Assembly: GCA_001898405.1 (NCBI GenBank)
Contig: MKTW01000002.1
Location: forward strand, 63,719-127,718
Origin: Sphingobacteriales bacterium 44-61
GTDB taxonomy: Bacteria; Bacteroidota; Bacteroidia; Chitinophagales; Chitinophagaceae
DNA: 64,000 nt
Reading direction: 5' to 3'
Of the stretch, positions 1 through 7,619 are shown piece by piece. The translations under genes were made by a program, and so were the position numbers. The notes beneath the pieces are model-generated. The model was not told the DNA's origin. It ran no database searches and was given only the letters and a program-made list of their open reading frames with translations. Numbering within the stretch: the first letter of the stretch is position 1; the number at the start of each line of letters is the position of its first letter.

Positions 1-54
1 GGCAACTACTGCTTCACTGCCTTCAACTCCTGTTGCCTGGTTCTTGTCTGACAT
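1..54 (-). CDS. 5' end of an unidentified gene leaving the window
   Basis: Only the first 18 codons are visible, from ATG at 54 (MSDKNQATGVEGSEAVVA). The N-terminus is polar and rich in Ala, Glu and Gly, with no signal peptide and no lipoyl-domain start, so it does not look like the PDH E2 subunit. It begins 40 bp after the pdhA stop on the same strand, so co-transcription is likely. Function cannot be assigned from what is seen. Confidence 0.55.
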   Translation of the reverse strand, partial: MSDKNQATGVEGSEAVVA

Positions 55-94
55 TTTATCTTTCTTGTTTTAAGTGGAAATTTATTGGCTAAAA

Positions 95-1090
95 TTAATC
101 TACGATAAAAGGATAGTTCTGGTCCACATACACATCCTTCAGCACTTCGCTATCATCCGGCCAGGGGCTTTCTTCAGCGAATTTCACTGAAGCTTCCACG
201 ATATCGTTCACTCTTTTATCAATTGCATCGAGGTCCTGCTCAGAAGCGAATTTATTGTCCAGGATCGTTTGGCGAACCATTACGATAGGGTCTTTTGCTT
301 TGTATTCATCCACCTCTTCCTTGGTTCTGTATTTTTGTGGATCGCTGATAGAGTGGCCTTTATAGCGGTATGTTTTAATTTCTAATAAAGTAGGGCCGCC
401 GCCTTCGCGTGCTCTTTTTACAGCGCGGGCCACACCTTCATGAACGGTTTCAGGATGCATACCGTCTATCTGGTCGGCCGGCATTTCGTAGCCGTCAGCC
501 AGTTTATAGATGTCTACCACATTGGAAGTTCTTTCCACTGAAGTACCCATCGCATAGTTATTGTTCTCGCAAATAAATATTACGGGAAGCTTCCAAAGCA
601 TAGCCAGGTTAAAGCTTTCGTGCAGGATGCCCTGACGGGCAGCGCCGTCACCAAAGTAGCAAAGTACTACATTGTCTGTTTCGCGGTATTTTTCTGCAAA
701 AGCCAACCCTGCTCCTGTACCGATCTGCGCACCTACGATACCATGACCTCCGAAGAAATTCTCTTTCTTGCCAAAGAAGTGCATGCTTCCACCTTTTCCC
801 TTGGCGCAGCCTGTGGCTTTTCCATAGAGTTCAGCCATGCAACTGTCAACAGATACGCCTTTGGCGATCGCCAGACCGTGGTCGCGGTATGCTGTGATGA
901 ATTTATCATCGGGTTTGGTCGCTGTCATACAGCCCGCAGCAATAGCTTCCTGCCCGATATAGGCATGGAAAAAGCCACGGATCTTGCCTTCCATCTTGTA
1001 TTTCTCTTCGGCCATTAATTCAAACTGGCGGATAAGCTGCATCAGCTCGTACCAGTACAGGTATGTCTCTTTGGAAAATTTTGATGCCAC
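95..1090 (-). CDS. pdhA: Pyruvate dehydrogenase E1 component, alpha subunit
   Basis: Alpha subunit of the thiamine-diphosphate-dependent E1 enzyme, which decarboxylates pyruvate in the cytoplasm and loads the acetyl group onto the lipoyl arm of E2. At 331 residues it has the usual length for the split alpha/beta type. The ThDP/Mg motif starts at GDGAARQG (147-154) and ends at NNNYAMGT (176-183). YRYKGHSISDP (from 241) is the conserved loop of this family. The start codon is GTG at 1090, giving MASKFSKET; no in-frame ATG fits better. The beta subunit is not in view. The lipoyl synthase gene at 45980-46915 makes the cofactor this complex needs. A branched-chain 2-oxoacid E1 alpha is the less likely alternative. 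Confidence 0.93.
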   Translation of the reverse strand: MASKFSKETYLYWYELMQLIRQFELMAEEKYKMEGKIRGFFHAYIGQEAIAAGCMTATKPDDKFITAYRDHGLAIAKGVSVDSCMAELYGKATGCAKGKGGSMHFFGKKENFFGGHGIVGAQIGTGAGLAFAEKYRETDNVVLCYFGDGAARQGILHESFNLAMLWKLPVIFICENNNYAMGTSVERTSNVVDIYKLADGYEMPADQIDGMHPETVHEGVARAVKRAREGGGPTLLEIKTYRYKGHSISDPQKYRTKEEVDEYKAKDPIVMVRQTILDNKFASEQDLDAIDKRVNDIVEASVKFAEESPWPDDSEVLKDVYVDQNYPFIVD

Positions 1091-1129
1091 CGGTTACAGA
1101 TTTGTGTTTTATTGCCTTTTTACGGGAGG

Positions 1130-1137
1130 CAAAAATA
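1130..1137 (-). promoter_or_regulatory. Candidate -7 box of pdhA (TATTTTTG)
   Basis: Read on the minus strand the site is TATTTTTG, an exact match to the Bacteroidota -7 consensus TAnnTTTG. It would give a leader of roughly 35 nt before the GTG of pdhA. A TTTG lies about 25 nt further upstream, slightly beyond the usual 17-23 nt spacing, so the -33 element is uncertain. Confidence 0.45.
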
Positions 1138-1214
1138 AGGGAAAAGTTGATGAAAATCAGCGCAAATTTTAGGTTGTCCTGAGCCGGGAGTCAGTTCTGA
1201 ATCGGAGCCGGGAG

Positions 1215-1222
1215 TATATTTG
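1215..1222 (+). promoter_or_regulatory. Candidate -7 box of recF (TATATTTG), leaderless spacing
   Basis: TATATTTG ends four bases before the recF ATG (TATATTTG, CCGG, ATG). Since this box is centred near -7, transcription would begin at or within a few bases of the A of the start codon, producing a leaderless mRNA. The same four-base spacing is seen at 2331-2343 and before lipA. Confidence 0.5.
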
Positions 1223-1226
1223 CCGG

Positions 1227-2309
1227 ATGCTATTCCTCAACTCAATATCCCTGCTCCAATTCAAGAATTATACCGACCGGGTATTCCCTGTGCCGGCACG
1301 GGTTATGGGTATATGCGGAAAAAATGGCATGGGTAAAACCAACCTGCTGGATGCGATCCATTATCTCTGTTTCACCAAAAGCTATTTCAGCCGGCAGGAC
1401 GCCACCAGCGTGCAGCAGGGCAAGGCAGGATTCAGGATAGAGGGACAATTTGTGCTGAACGACAAAACCGAAAAAGCCGTATGCCTCCTGCGCGAAAACG
1501 GGAAAAAGGAATTCCTGATCAACGGGCAGCCCTACGAAAAGTTTTCACAACATATCGGCCGCTACCCCTGTGTGGTGATCGCCCCGGACGACGCCTCGCT
1601 CATTACCGGCAGCAGCGAGGAAAGAAGGAAATTCCTGGATGCACTGCTTTCTCAACTGGATGCGGGTTATTTGCAGCAGTTGATCATATACACCAAAGTG
1701 CTGCAACAACGGAATTCGCTGTTGAAATCATTTGCAGAAACAGGACAGAGAAACCTGTCGCTGCTGGACGTACTCGATGAACAGCTACTGGCTCCCGGGG
1801 AATTTGTTTTTAATAAACGGAAAGAATTCCTCGTCTCCTTTCTGCCTGCTGTTAAACATGCCTACCAGGATATTGCCCGGCAACCGGAAGACATCGGCCT
1901 CTTTTATGAAAGTGAATTGCTGCAAGGCAGCTTCCGCGAACTGATGCAGGCGACAAGGCAAAAAGATCTTCTATCCCAACGTACTGCCGCGGGCCCTCAC
2001 CGCGACGATATAGAGATCAATATGGGCAACCTGCCATTCAAGAATATTGCATCACAAGGCCAGCGGAAAAGTTTATTGTTCGCGCTGAAGCTGGCAGAAA
2101 TGGATGTGCTGCAACAGGAAAAACATTTCCCTCCCCTGCTGCTGCTCGATGATGTGTTTGAAAAACTGGATGAGGACCGCATCGGCAACCTGCTGGAAAA
2201 AGTGTGCATCCGCAATGAAGGGCAGATCTTTATTACCGATACAAATGAAGAAAGGTTAAGAAAGCAACTCGAAAAACTGGACGTTGATTTCGGAATGATA
2301 CTGCTTTAA
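1227..2309 (+). CDS. recF: DNA replication and repair protein RecF
   Basis: SMC-like ATPase that helps load RecA at single-strand gaps during recombinational repair. The 360-residue length is normal. Walker A is GKNGMGKTN (about residues 31-39) preceded by the family start LLQFKNYTD. The ABC signature region is SQGQRKSLLFALKLAE (about 276-291) and Walker B is PLLLLDDVFEKLDEDR (about 302-317). ATG at 1227 is fixed by a TATATTTG box four bases upstream. The next gene, a DUF721/DciA-like protein, follows after 33 bp on the same strand; this recF-DUF721 order is common in Bacteroidota, although that gene carries its own -7 box here. Confidence 0.96.
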   Translation: MLFLNSISLLQFKNYTDRVFPVPARVMGICGKNGMGKTNLLDAIHYLCFTKSYFSRQDATSVQQGKAGFRIEGQFVLNDKTEKAVCLLRENGKKEFLINGQPYEKFSQHIGRYPCVVIAPDDASLITGSSEERRKFLDALLSQLDAGYLQQLIIYTKVLQQRNSLLKSFAETGQRNLSLLDVLDEQLLAPGEFVFNKRKEFLVSFLPAVKHAYQDIARQPEDIGLFYESELLQGSFRELMQATRQKDLLSQRTAAGPHRDDIEINMGNLPFKNIASQGQRKSLLFALKLAEMDVLQQEKHFPPLLLLDDVFEKLDEDRIGNLLEKVCIRNEGQIFITDTNEERLRKQLEKLDVDFGMILL

Positions 2310-2330
2310 TGCAAACCATCAACTTCTTCT

Positions 2331-2338
2331 TACTTTTG
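2331..2338 (+). promoter_or_regulatory. Candidate -7 box of the DUF721 gene (TACTTTTG)
   Basis: TACTTTTG matches TAnnTTTG exactly and ends four bases before ATG 2343 (CCTC between). It lies in the 33-bp gap after recF, so the downstream gene may have its own leaderless transcript in addition to read-through from recF. Confidence 0.45.
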
Positions 2339-2342
2339 CCTC

Positions 2343-2624
2343 ATGGGTGAGTTTTCTTTCAAAGATGCCATGCAGCAATTCCTGAATCAAAGCAGGATCA
2401 AGGGTGATATACAGGCCATGCAGATTGAGGAAGTATGGGAAAAGATCATGGGAAAAACGATCTCCCGCTACACTGACAAGCTCCAGATCTTTGGAGACAA
2501 ACTGGTGATCACTACTCATGTGGCGCCCCTCAAGCAGGAATTATTGTATCAAAAAGAAAAGATCGTGCAAAGAGTAAATGAAGCATTGGGCCAAAGAGTG
2601 ATCAAAGAAGTGATCATTCAATAA
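2343..2624 (+). CDS. DUF721 (DciA-like) protein
   Basis: Small 93-residue protein of the DUF721 family, which includes DciA, the ancestral loader or assistant of the replicative helicase DnaB. The family signature of a short N-terminal helix, the VWEKIMGKTISRYTDKL segment and a C-terminal RNA/DNA-binding-like fold (VAPLKQELLYQKEKIVQRVN) is visible. Its position next to recF is typical in Bacteroidota. The stop at 2624 lies one base from the stop of the convergent ABC permease gene (2626), so there is no room for a separate terminator between the two. Role in helicase loading is inferred from the family; it has not been shown for this branch. Confidence 0.88.
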   Translation: MGEFSFKDAMQQFLNQSRIKGDIQAMQIEEVWEKIMGKTISRYTDKLQIFGDKLVITTHVAPLKQELLYQKEKIVQRVNEALGQRVIKEVIIQ

Positions 2625-2625
2625 C

Positions 2626-3675
2626 TCAGTTTCTCCGCACCCGCGGATCAACCACTCCATACAATACATCTGCCAGTATATTGACAAGGATAAAAAAGGT
2701 TGCAGCGATCAATACAGAACCCATTACCACAGGATAATCCAGTTTTTCCAACGCATCCACGGTCATTTTCCCAATACCCTGCCAGCCGAAAATGTATTCC
2801 ACAAAAAACGCCCCGGCCAGCAATTCTGCAAACCAGCCTGTAATAGCAGTGATCACCGGGTTGAGCGCATTACGCAGCGCATGCTTCCAGATCACTTTTC
2901 GTTTGCCCAATCCCTTTGCATAAGCCGTCCGGATATAATCCTGGTCAAGCACATCCAGCATGGAACTGCGGGTCAGTTGAGTGATGATCGCCAGCGGTCT
3001 TATACCAAGTGTAATAGCAGGCAACACAAGATTGGTCAGCGTAAGCCGCTTCTCCCCTGTTATTTCATCCACATCAAACCAACTGCCGGAGATATGAAGA
3101 CCGGTCCAGTCTGTCAACACAAAACCAAACACATAAGCCAGGATAATACCCATAAAAAAAGAAGGGGCTGATATACCAACAATGCTGGAGAAAATAGCAG
3201 AAGTGTCCAGCCAGGTGTTTTGCTTCACAGCAGCCAGCACACCTAAAGGAATACCGATCACCACCGCAATCAGCATCGCTGCCACGGCAAGGATCATTGT
3301 ACCAGGCAAAGCCTGCATCAGCATGGAACCTACATCACGTCTGGTTTGATACGATTTGCGGAGATAAGGAAGCTTGATGCCCAATTTATAATTTCCTCCC
3401 ACAAAGAACCCTTTCAGTTTTTTCTGCGCTATATCTTCTTTGCTGTGGATGCAAACAGGGGAAACATCATTCAGGTAAAAAACAAATTGTTTCCATTTAG
3501 GCTGATCAAGATAAAGTTCCTTACGGATATTGGCCTGTGTGGCTGCATCGCCTGATTGCCCCATTACCAAACGGCTGGGATCGCCAAAACCCTGGAACAG
3601 GAAGAACACCAGCACTATCACACCCACCAATACCAGCAAACCATAGATCAGTTTTTTGGTGATATAACGAAGCAT
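2626..3675 (-). CDS. ABC transporter permease, DppB/OppB type
   Basis: Inner-membrane permease of a peptide/nickel/opine-type ABC importer (BPD_transp_1 family), 349 residues. The N-terminus has the typical first membrane helix (LIYGLLVLVGVIVLVFFLF). The remaining helices cluster in the C-terminal two thirds, and the cytoplasmic EAA loop that contacts the ATPase is DYIRTAYAKGLGKRKVIWKH (about 244-263). A long periplasmic insert (about 50-115) separates helix 1 from the core, as in DppB. No ATPase, second permease or binding protein lies beside it, so it is isolated from its partners, which is common in this phylum. Substrate cannot be predicted. Confidence 0.9.
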   Translation of the reverse strand: MLRYITKKLIYGLLVLVGVIVLVFFLFQGFGDPSRLVMGQSGDAATQANIRKELYLDQPKWKQFVFYLNDVSPVCIHSKEDIAQKKLKGFFVGGNYKLGIKLPYLRKSYQTRRDVGSMLMQALPGTMILAVAAMLIAVVIGIPLGVLAAVKQNTWLDTSAIFSSIVGISAPSFFMGIILAYVFGFVLTDWTGLHISGSWFDVDEITGEKRLTLTNLVLPAITLGIRPLAIITQLTRSSMLDVLDQDYIRTAYAKGLGKRKVIWKHALRNALNPVITAITGWFAELLAGAFFVEYIFGWQGIGKMTVDALEKLDYPVVMGSVLIAATFFILVNILADVLYGVVDPRVRRN

Positions 3676-3708
3676 TGGCGGTAGTTTATAGTTTAAGGTC
3701 GGTCAGAT

Positions 3709-4815
3709 CTATTTAATAAGATTCTCTATCCTGCTCATGCGGCGATAACTTTGTTTGTCTATGATAGTACCTTCTTTCAGCAGATACACGCAGGGATTGG
3801 TGCGGGCTGCTGTACGGATGGCCGTGTTATCGCAGGTAAATATCTGTATATCGCTGAATGGTGTGGATGCAAACTGCTGCTTAGCTTCGTCCATCCTGCC
3901 GGTAACAGCGTAAACAGGAATATTCTTTGCTTTGGCGCTGGCGTATAAACGTGCAAAATCATCTTTCCAGCCGGTAACCGGTTTGGAAAAATCTTCACAG
4001 AAAAGCAGGATGGCCTGCGGCTGGGAAAGCACAACATCGGTAGAATCTGCATCAGTAATACCGGATAAAGCAAATCCTTTAATGGGTGGTTCTGCATTTC
4101 CTTTCCTGATCAGCTTATCTACCCTGCTTTTATATTTATAGCTGGCGAGATCAGCCGGTAATTCTTCAGCAGCAAATTCATACTCCTTTCCTTCTTTTTC
4201 ATACACAAAACGAATGGCAAAACTGTCCGGCACTGAGCCCACAGGCATTTGCATTTTTTCTTTGATATTATTCCCTTTCTTATAAGCAAGACAATCAAAC
4301 AAGGGCAGGTAATTGAGCATATACCATTGAATGCCGAAGCTGAACAAAGTACATAGTAAGATCAATCCCATACTCAGCTTGCTGCTGAACACCGGCTTTA
4401 TTTTATCCTTATGTTTAAACAAGAACAGGATCAATAAGGTAAGCACTACATCTTTCAGGAAAGATGTCAGTGGCGTAATAGGAATGCAATCCCCGAAGCA
4501 ACCGCAGTTCTTAAACTTGCCTGATAAATAAGCATAACCTGTAAGAAAAGTAAAGAACAGGATCAGCAGCAACAGCAGCCACATAAACAATCTCATCCGC
4601 CATCCCAGCAGCAATGCCATGCCTGCAATGATCTCAAATGCAATCATTACTACCGAGAGCCACAGGGTATGTTCATTGAACCGTGTCATTCCCCACAGTT
4701 CGAAAAACTCCTGCATTTTATAACTCAACCCTAATGGGTCAATGGCTTTGACCAATCCGGAGAAAATAAAAAGCAGGCCAACGAGGATACGGGCCGCAGT
4801 AATAAGGATCTTCAT
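3709..4815 (-). CDS. DoxX-type membrane protein with thioredoxin-like C-terminus (BT_3928 family)
   Basis: 368-residue two-part protein. Residues 1-130 are a four-helix DoxX/MauE-like membrane domain with the CGCFGDC motif (about 103-109) just before helix 4, a motif linked to redox partners in MauE-like proteins. A further helix (about 150-170) leads to a C-terminal extracytoplasmic region that resembles a thioredoxin fold (AILLFCEDFSKP, then NTAIRTAARTNPCVYLL) but has no CXXC pair. ATG 4815 (MKILITAARI) is preferred because the ORF extension upstream would use TTG and overlap the DUF1599 gene. It follows DUF1599 after 35 bp and is probably co-transcribed with it. A role in redox or membrane homeostasis is inference. 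Confidence 0.85.
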   Translation of the reverse strand: MKILITAARILVGLLFIFSGLVKAIDPLGLSYKMQEFFELWGMTRFNEHTLWLSVVMIAFEIIAGMALLLGWRMRLFMWLLLLLILFFTFLTGYAYLSGKFKNCGCFGDCIPITPLTSFLKDVVLTLLILFLFKHKDKIKPVFSSKLSMGLILLCTLFSFGIQWYMLNYLPLFDCLAYKKGNNIKEKMQMPVGSVPDSFAIRFVYEKEGKEYEFAAEELPADLASYKYKSRVDKLIRKGNAEPPIKGFALSGITDADSTDVVLSQPQAILLFCEDFSKPVTGWKDDFARLYASAKAKNIPVYAVTGRMDEAKQQFASTPFSDIQIFTCDNTAIRTAARTNPCVYLLKEGTIIDKQSYRRMSRIENLIK

Positions 4816-4850
4816 AATGAGATTGCTTTCATGAAAGAATAGTAAAGGGA

Positions 4851-5390
4851 TCAACCTTCATCTGCCAGTATTAACGCAAACACTCCATAATTGATGATAT
4901 CATGATAGTTGGCATCAATACCTTCACTGATCAGGGTTTTGCCTTCATTCGCCAGGATCTGGCGGATGCGCAACAACTTCATCAGGATAAGGTCAACAAA
5001 ACTTTCCTGGCTCATGCTGCGCCAGGCTTCGCCATAGTCGTGGTTCTTATCCTGCATTAATGCTTTAGTGGCCGACACATGCTTGTCATACAAAGCAGAC
5101 ACTTTTGCAACTTCCAGTTCTTCCGGCATATCTGCTTTCAGTTCCAGTTGGATCAGTCCTATAACAGCATAATTAATGATACCGCGGAACTCTCCTTTAA
5201 TATCATCTGCTATTTTCTGATATCCTTTTTCCTGGATGGTCCGGATGCGCTGGGCCTTGATGAATATCTGGTCGGCGATCGAGATAGTGCGCAATACCCT
5301 CCAGGCTGTTCCGTAATCCTTTGTCTTTTTAATAAAGATCTCCTTGCAGGAAGCGATCACTTTATCGTATTGTTCGTTCGTTGAAGCCAT
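4851..5390 (-). CDS. DUF1599 domain protein, tandem repeat
   Basis: 179-residue cytoplasmic protein with two copies of the DUF1599 unit. Each copy carries the same core: KKTKDYGTAWRVLR in the first half (about 21-34) and DKNHDYGEAWRSMS in the second, followed by a helix with an Arg-Ile-Arg step (AQRIRTIQEKG and LLRIRQILANEG). The internal duplication is directly visible. The function of the family is unknown. The start is ATG 5390 (MASTNEQYDKV); an upstream extension is possible but reaches to within 3 bp of folP. It is divergent from folP and upstream of the DoxX-type gene, a pairing often kept in Bacteroidota. Confidence 0.88.
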   Translation of the reverse strand: MASTNEQYDKVIASCKEIFIKKTKDYGTAWRVLRTISIADQIFIKAQRIRTIQEKGYQKIADDIKGEFRGIINYAVIGLIQLELKADMPEELEVAKVSALYDKHVSATKALMQDKNHDYGEAWRSMSQESFVDLILMKLLRIRQILANEGKTLISEGIDANYHDIINYGVFALILADEG

Positions 5391-5432
5391 AATGAATAAT
5401 TCCGGGAACTGAGTTCTGTTTATCTTTAGCTT

Positions 5433-5440
5433 CAAAAATA
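5433..5440 (-). promoter_or_regulatory. Candidate -7 box of the DUF1599/DoxX unit (TATTTTTG)
   Basis: On the minus strand the site reads TATTTTTG and gives a leader of about 40 nt before ATG 5390. Its position argues for the shorter DUF1599 start, since the longer ORF would begin upstream of the box. It lies in the short divergent gap shared with folP. Confidence 0.45.
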
Positions 5441-5455
5441 ACGAATCAGTCATTA

Positions 5456-6289
5456 ATGTTTACGTTGAATTGTAAAGGAAGGTTGCTGGTAATTGATAAG
5501 CCGATCGTGATGGGAATTATCAATACAACACCGGATTCTTTTTTTGCGGGCAGCCGGAAGGTTTCGGCAGATGCTGTTATCAAACAGGCGGCGGCAATGC
5601 TTGAAGAAGGTGCTGCAATAATCGATATTGGCGGGCAAAGCACCCGCCCCGGCAGCTTAGCAATAAGCGAAGAAGAAGAGCTCAGCCGCGTGATCAGCGG
5701 CATTGAAGCCATTCACCAGCGTTTCCCTGAATGCATCATTTCTGTTGACACCTATTATGCACGTGTAGCAAAAGAAGCAGTAGAAGCCGGCGCTTCCATG
5801 GTGAATGATATCAGTGCCGGCACCCTTGATCCCGGTATGATACAAACCGTGGCGCCCCTCCAGGTGCCTTATGTGCTCATGCATATGCAGGGCACTCCGC
5901 AAACCATGCAGCAAGCGCCACACTACGGGAATGTGACCCGCGAAGTGCTGGATTTCTTCAGCAATAAATTGGCGGCCCTCCGGCAGGCAGGCATTGCAGA
6001 TATCATCATCGATCCCGGTTTTGGGTTTGGGAAAACGCATGCCCACAATTTTCAATTGCTCAACGAATTGCCGGTCTTCAGTATGCTGGAAAAGCCCTTA
6101 CTGATAGGATTATCCCGAAAAGGGACAATTTATAAAACATTGAATATTACGGCAGAAAGATCCCTTAACGGAACTACTGTTTTAAATACCATAGCCTTAA
6201 TGAAGGGAGCAACTATTCTGCGGGTGCATGATGTAAGGGCGGCTACAGAAGCTATCACGCTGGTACAGTCAACACAGCAGATCGTATAA
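5456..6289 (+). CDS. folP: Dihydropteroate synthase
   Basis: Joins p-aminobenzoate to dihydropterin pyrophosphate in folate synthesis; cytoplasmic TIM barrel and the target of sulfonamides. All family motifs are present: MGIINTTPDSF near residue 19, DIGGQSTRPG near 57, the VDT step near 99, NDIS, IIDPGFGFGKTHAHN (about 184-198), GLSRKGTI and the C-terminal RVHDV. Length 277 is normal. The residue next to Pro-Asp-Ser-Phe is Thr-Thr rather than the usual Val-Thr, a mild change. It is transcribed away from DUF1599 with a 65-bp gap and stands alone as a folate gene here. Confidence 0.96.
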   Translation: MFTLNCKGRLLVIDKPIVMGIINTTPDSFFAGSRKVSADAVIKQAAAMLEEGAAIIDIGGQSTRPGSLAISEEEELSRVISGIEAIHQRFPECIISVDTYYARVAKEAVEAGASMVNDISAGTLDPGMIQTVAPLQVPYVLMHMQGTPQTMQQAPHYGNVTREVLDFFSNKLAALRQAGIADIIIDPGFGFGKTHAHNFQLLNELPVFSMLEKPLLIGLSRKGTIYKTLNITAERSLNGTTVLNTIALMKGATILRVHDVRAATEAITLVQSTQQIV

Positions 6290-6618
6290 TGAAAAAAAGC
6301 ACCCCCTTCCTGCTTTCGCTTCTGTGGATGCTTTTTGACTAGTTACATCAAGACGATCAAACTCATCAGGCCTCAATGTGTGTTTTTCAGGGTTTGCTTC
6401 AAGGGAAATGGATTATCCTATGTTTAAGCAGAAAGAAGTACGGTGGATTCTGGTTCTAGTTGTTTTCGAAGGGACGCCAATTGGAATCTTGGACTAAAAA
6501 CGGGGCCATCTACGTAAACCGTTAAATAAAAACCGTTCTGCTGGTGACAACAGAACGGTACAAAGGTGCAACATTATTTTCATTTAGCCAGCTCCTGGGC
6601 TTGATTTACCTCAATTTC
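6290..6618. other. Gene-free stretch between folP and the FKBP gene
   Basis: About 330 bp between two convergent genes. Near the folP end, 6294-6301 (AAAAAGCA) can pair with 6329-6336 (TGCTTTTT) across a 27-nt loop, a weak terminator candidate for folP. Near the other end is the clear minus-strand terminator at 6519-6559. I see no open reading frame with codon structure, no tRNA and no long repeat in between. Confidence 0.6.
6519..6559 (-). terminator. Intrinsic terminator of the DHH-FKBP operon
   Basis: Read on the minus strand: a 9-bp perfect stem (ACCGTTCTG 6559-6551 with CAGAACGGT 6540-6532), a 10-nt loop, then TTTTATTTAAC. Stem plus T-rich tail, 60 bp after the FKBP stop, is a typical factor-independent terminator. 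Confidence 0.75.
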
Positions 6619-7611
6619 TTAGTGTTGTGGCTGTTGCTCAGGCGGTGTATCTGAGACTTTTGTAATTTCCACGTCAAATTTTAACGCTTCATAAGGTTTA
6701 AATGGAGAGCCGGGGGGCGGATTTTTCCCGTAACCCCTGAACCCTGCAATATAGATCGTACCCTTATCCCCTTCCCTGAGTCCTTTTAATCCATCCTGGA
6801 AACCCGCGATCAGGGGTGTTACATAAAGCTGGGGGGCGAATGAACTTTTCTGGAAGCTGCTGTCTTTGGCAAAAAGTTTTCCGTCGTAGTTTACATACAC
6901 ATACTTGCCGGAATCAGCAACAACAGTACCTGTGCCATGCTGTGTAAGCACTACATAAGTACCGGGAGCTACCTGTTTCGCTGCAAGGTTTTTAGCCTTG
7001 AAATAAGATTCCAGTTCCTGTATCTGTTTTGCTTTTTCGCCGGACTTTTCCAGTTCTTCTTCTTCTTTTCTTTGCGCCTCTTCCCTTTCTTTTTGTGCTT
7101 TGGCCATTTGCTCAGCCTGTTCTTTCTGCTGGCGTGGCATGTCTTTGACCTGTTCCTTTTGAGAATCTTCCTGGTAAAGGCTATCGCTGCGGAATACATC
7201 AATCACTTTGAAAGAGATAGTCAGCCTGTCTCCTCTTTTCATGAAAGGAGGCAATGATTCTGCCGGGGCCAATCCTTTTTTGATAATGGAATCGATCAGG
7301 ATAACGGTTACTGCGCTATCACCTTTTTTCAACATGCCGAATATTTCACCCGGGCTGTAATCTGCCGGCTGGTTGCCCATCACACGCTGATAAGCCGGCA
7401 TTTTGCCAAAGCTTGTCTGCATTACCGAGTCATTGATCTTTTGCACATAATGCAGTTTCAGCCAGTCGCCTTCTTTTGCTACGGAATCCTTGCTATTGGA
7501 AGAAATGATCTTGTAAAGCAGGCCGCTTTTGGTTTTCTTAAAGCTCACCTCATTGCAGGCTGTAAAAGCCAGTGCTGCAATAGCCATCCACAGATAATGG
7601 GTCCTTTTCAT
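6619..7611 (-). CDS. FKBP-type peptidyl-prolyl isomerase, lipoprotein
   Basis: 330-residue lipoprotein: signal peptide with lipobox AFTAC (Cys near residue 19), so it is anchored on the periplasmic side of a membrane. Residues about 28-145 form a degenerate FKBP-like domain (EGDWLKLHYVQKI, LKKGDSAVTVILIDS). A strongly charged Gln/Glu/Lys linker follows (about 150-205), predicted helical or coiled coil. The C-terminal FKBP domain (about 215-320) has YVYVNYDGKLF, AGFQDGLKGLREGDKGTIYI and GFRGYGKNPPPG. It should catalyse prolyl isomerisation or chaperone exported proteins. The 8-bp gap to the upstream DHH phosphoesterase gene implies one transcript, ended by the terminator at 6519-6559. Confidence 0.9.
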   Translation of the reverse strand: MKRTHYLWMAIAALAFTACNEVSFKKTKSGLLYKIISSNSKDSVAKEGDWLKLHYVQKINDSVMQTSFGKMPAYQRVMGNQPADYSPGEIFGMLKKGDSAVTVILIDSIIKKGLAPAESLPPFMKRGDRLTISFKVIDVFRSDSLYQEDSQKEQVKDMPRQQKEQAEQMAKAQKEREEAQRKEEEELEKSGEKAKQIQELESYFKAKNLAAKQVAPGTYVVLTQHGTGTVVADSGKYVYVNYDGKLFAKDSSFQKSSFAPQLYVTPLIAGFQDGLKGLREGDKGTIYIAGFRGYGKNPPPGSPFKPYEALKFDVEITKVSDTPPEQQPQH

Positions 7612-7619
7612 GTTGTTTT

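Noticed and set aside
1181-1215. GAGCCGGGAGT direct repeat upstream of recF as an operator
   Set aside because: Two 11-bp copies occur, but similar GAGTCGGGAGT-type strings are simple low-complexity repeats in this phylum, and nothing ties them to regulation.
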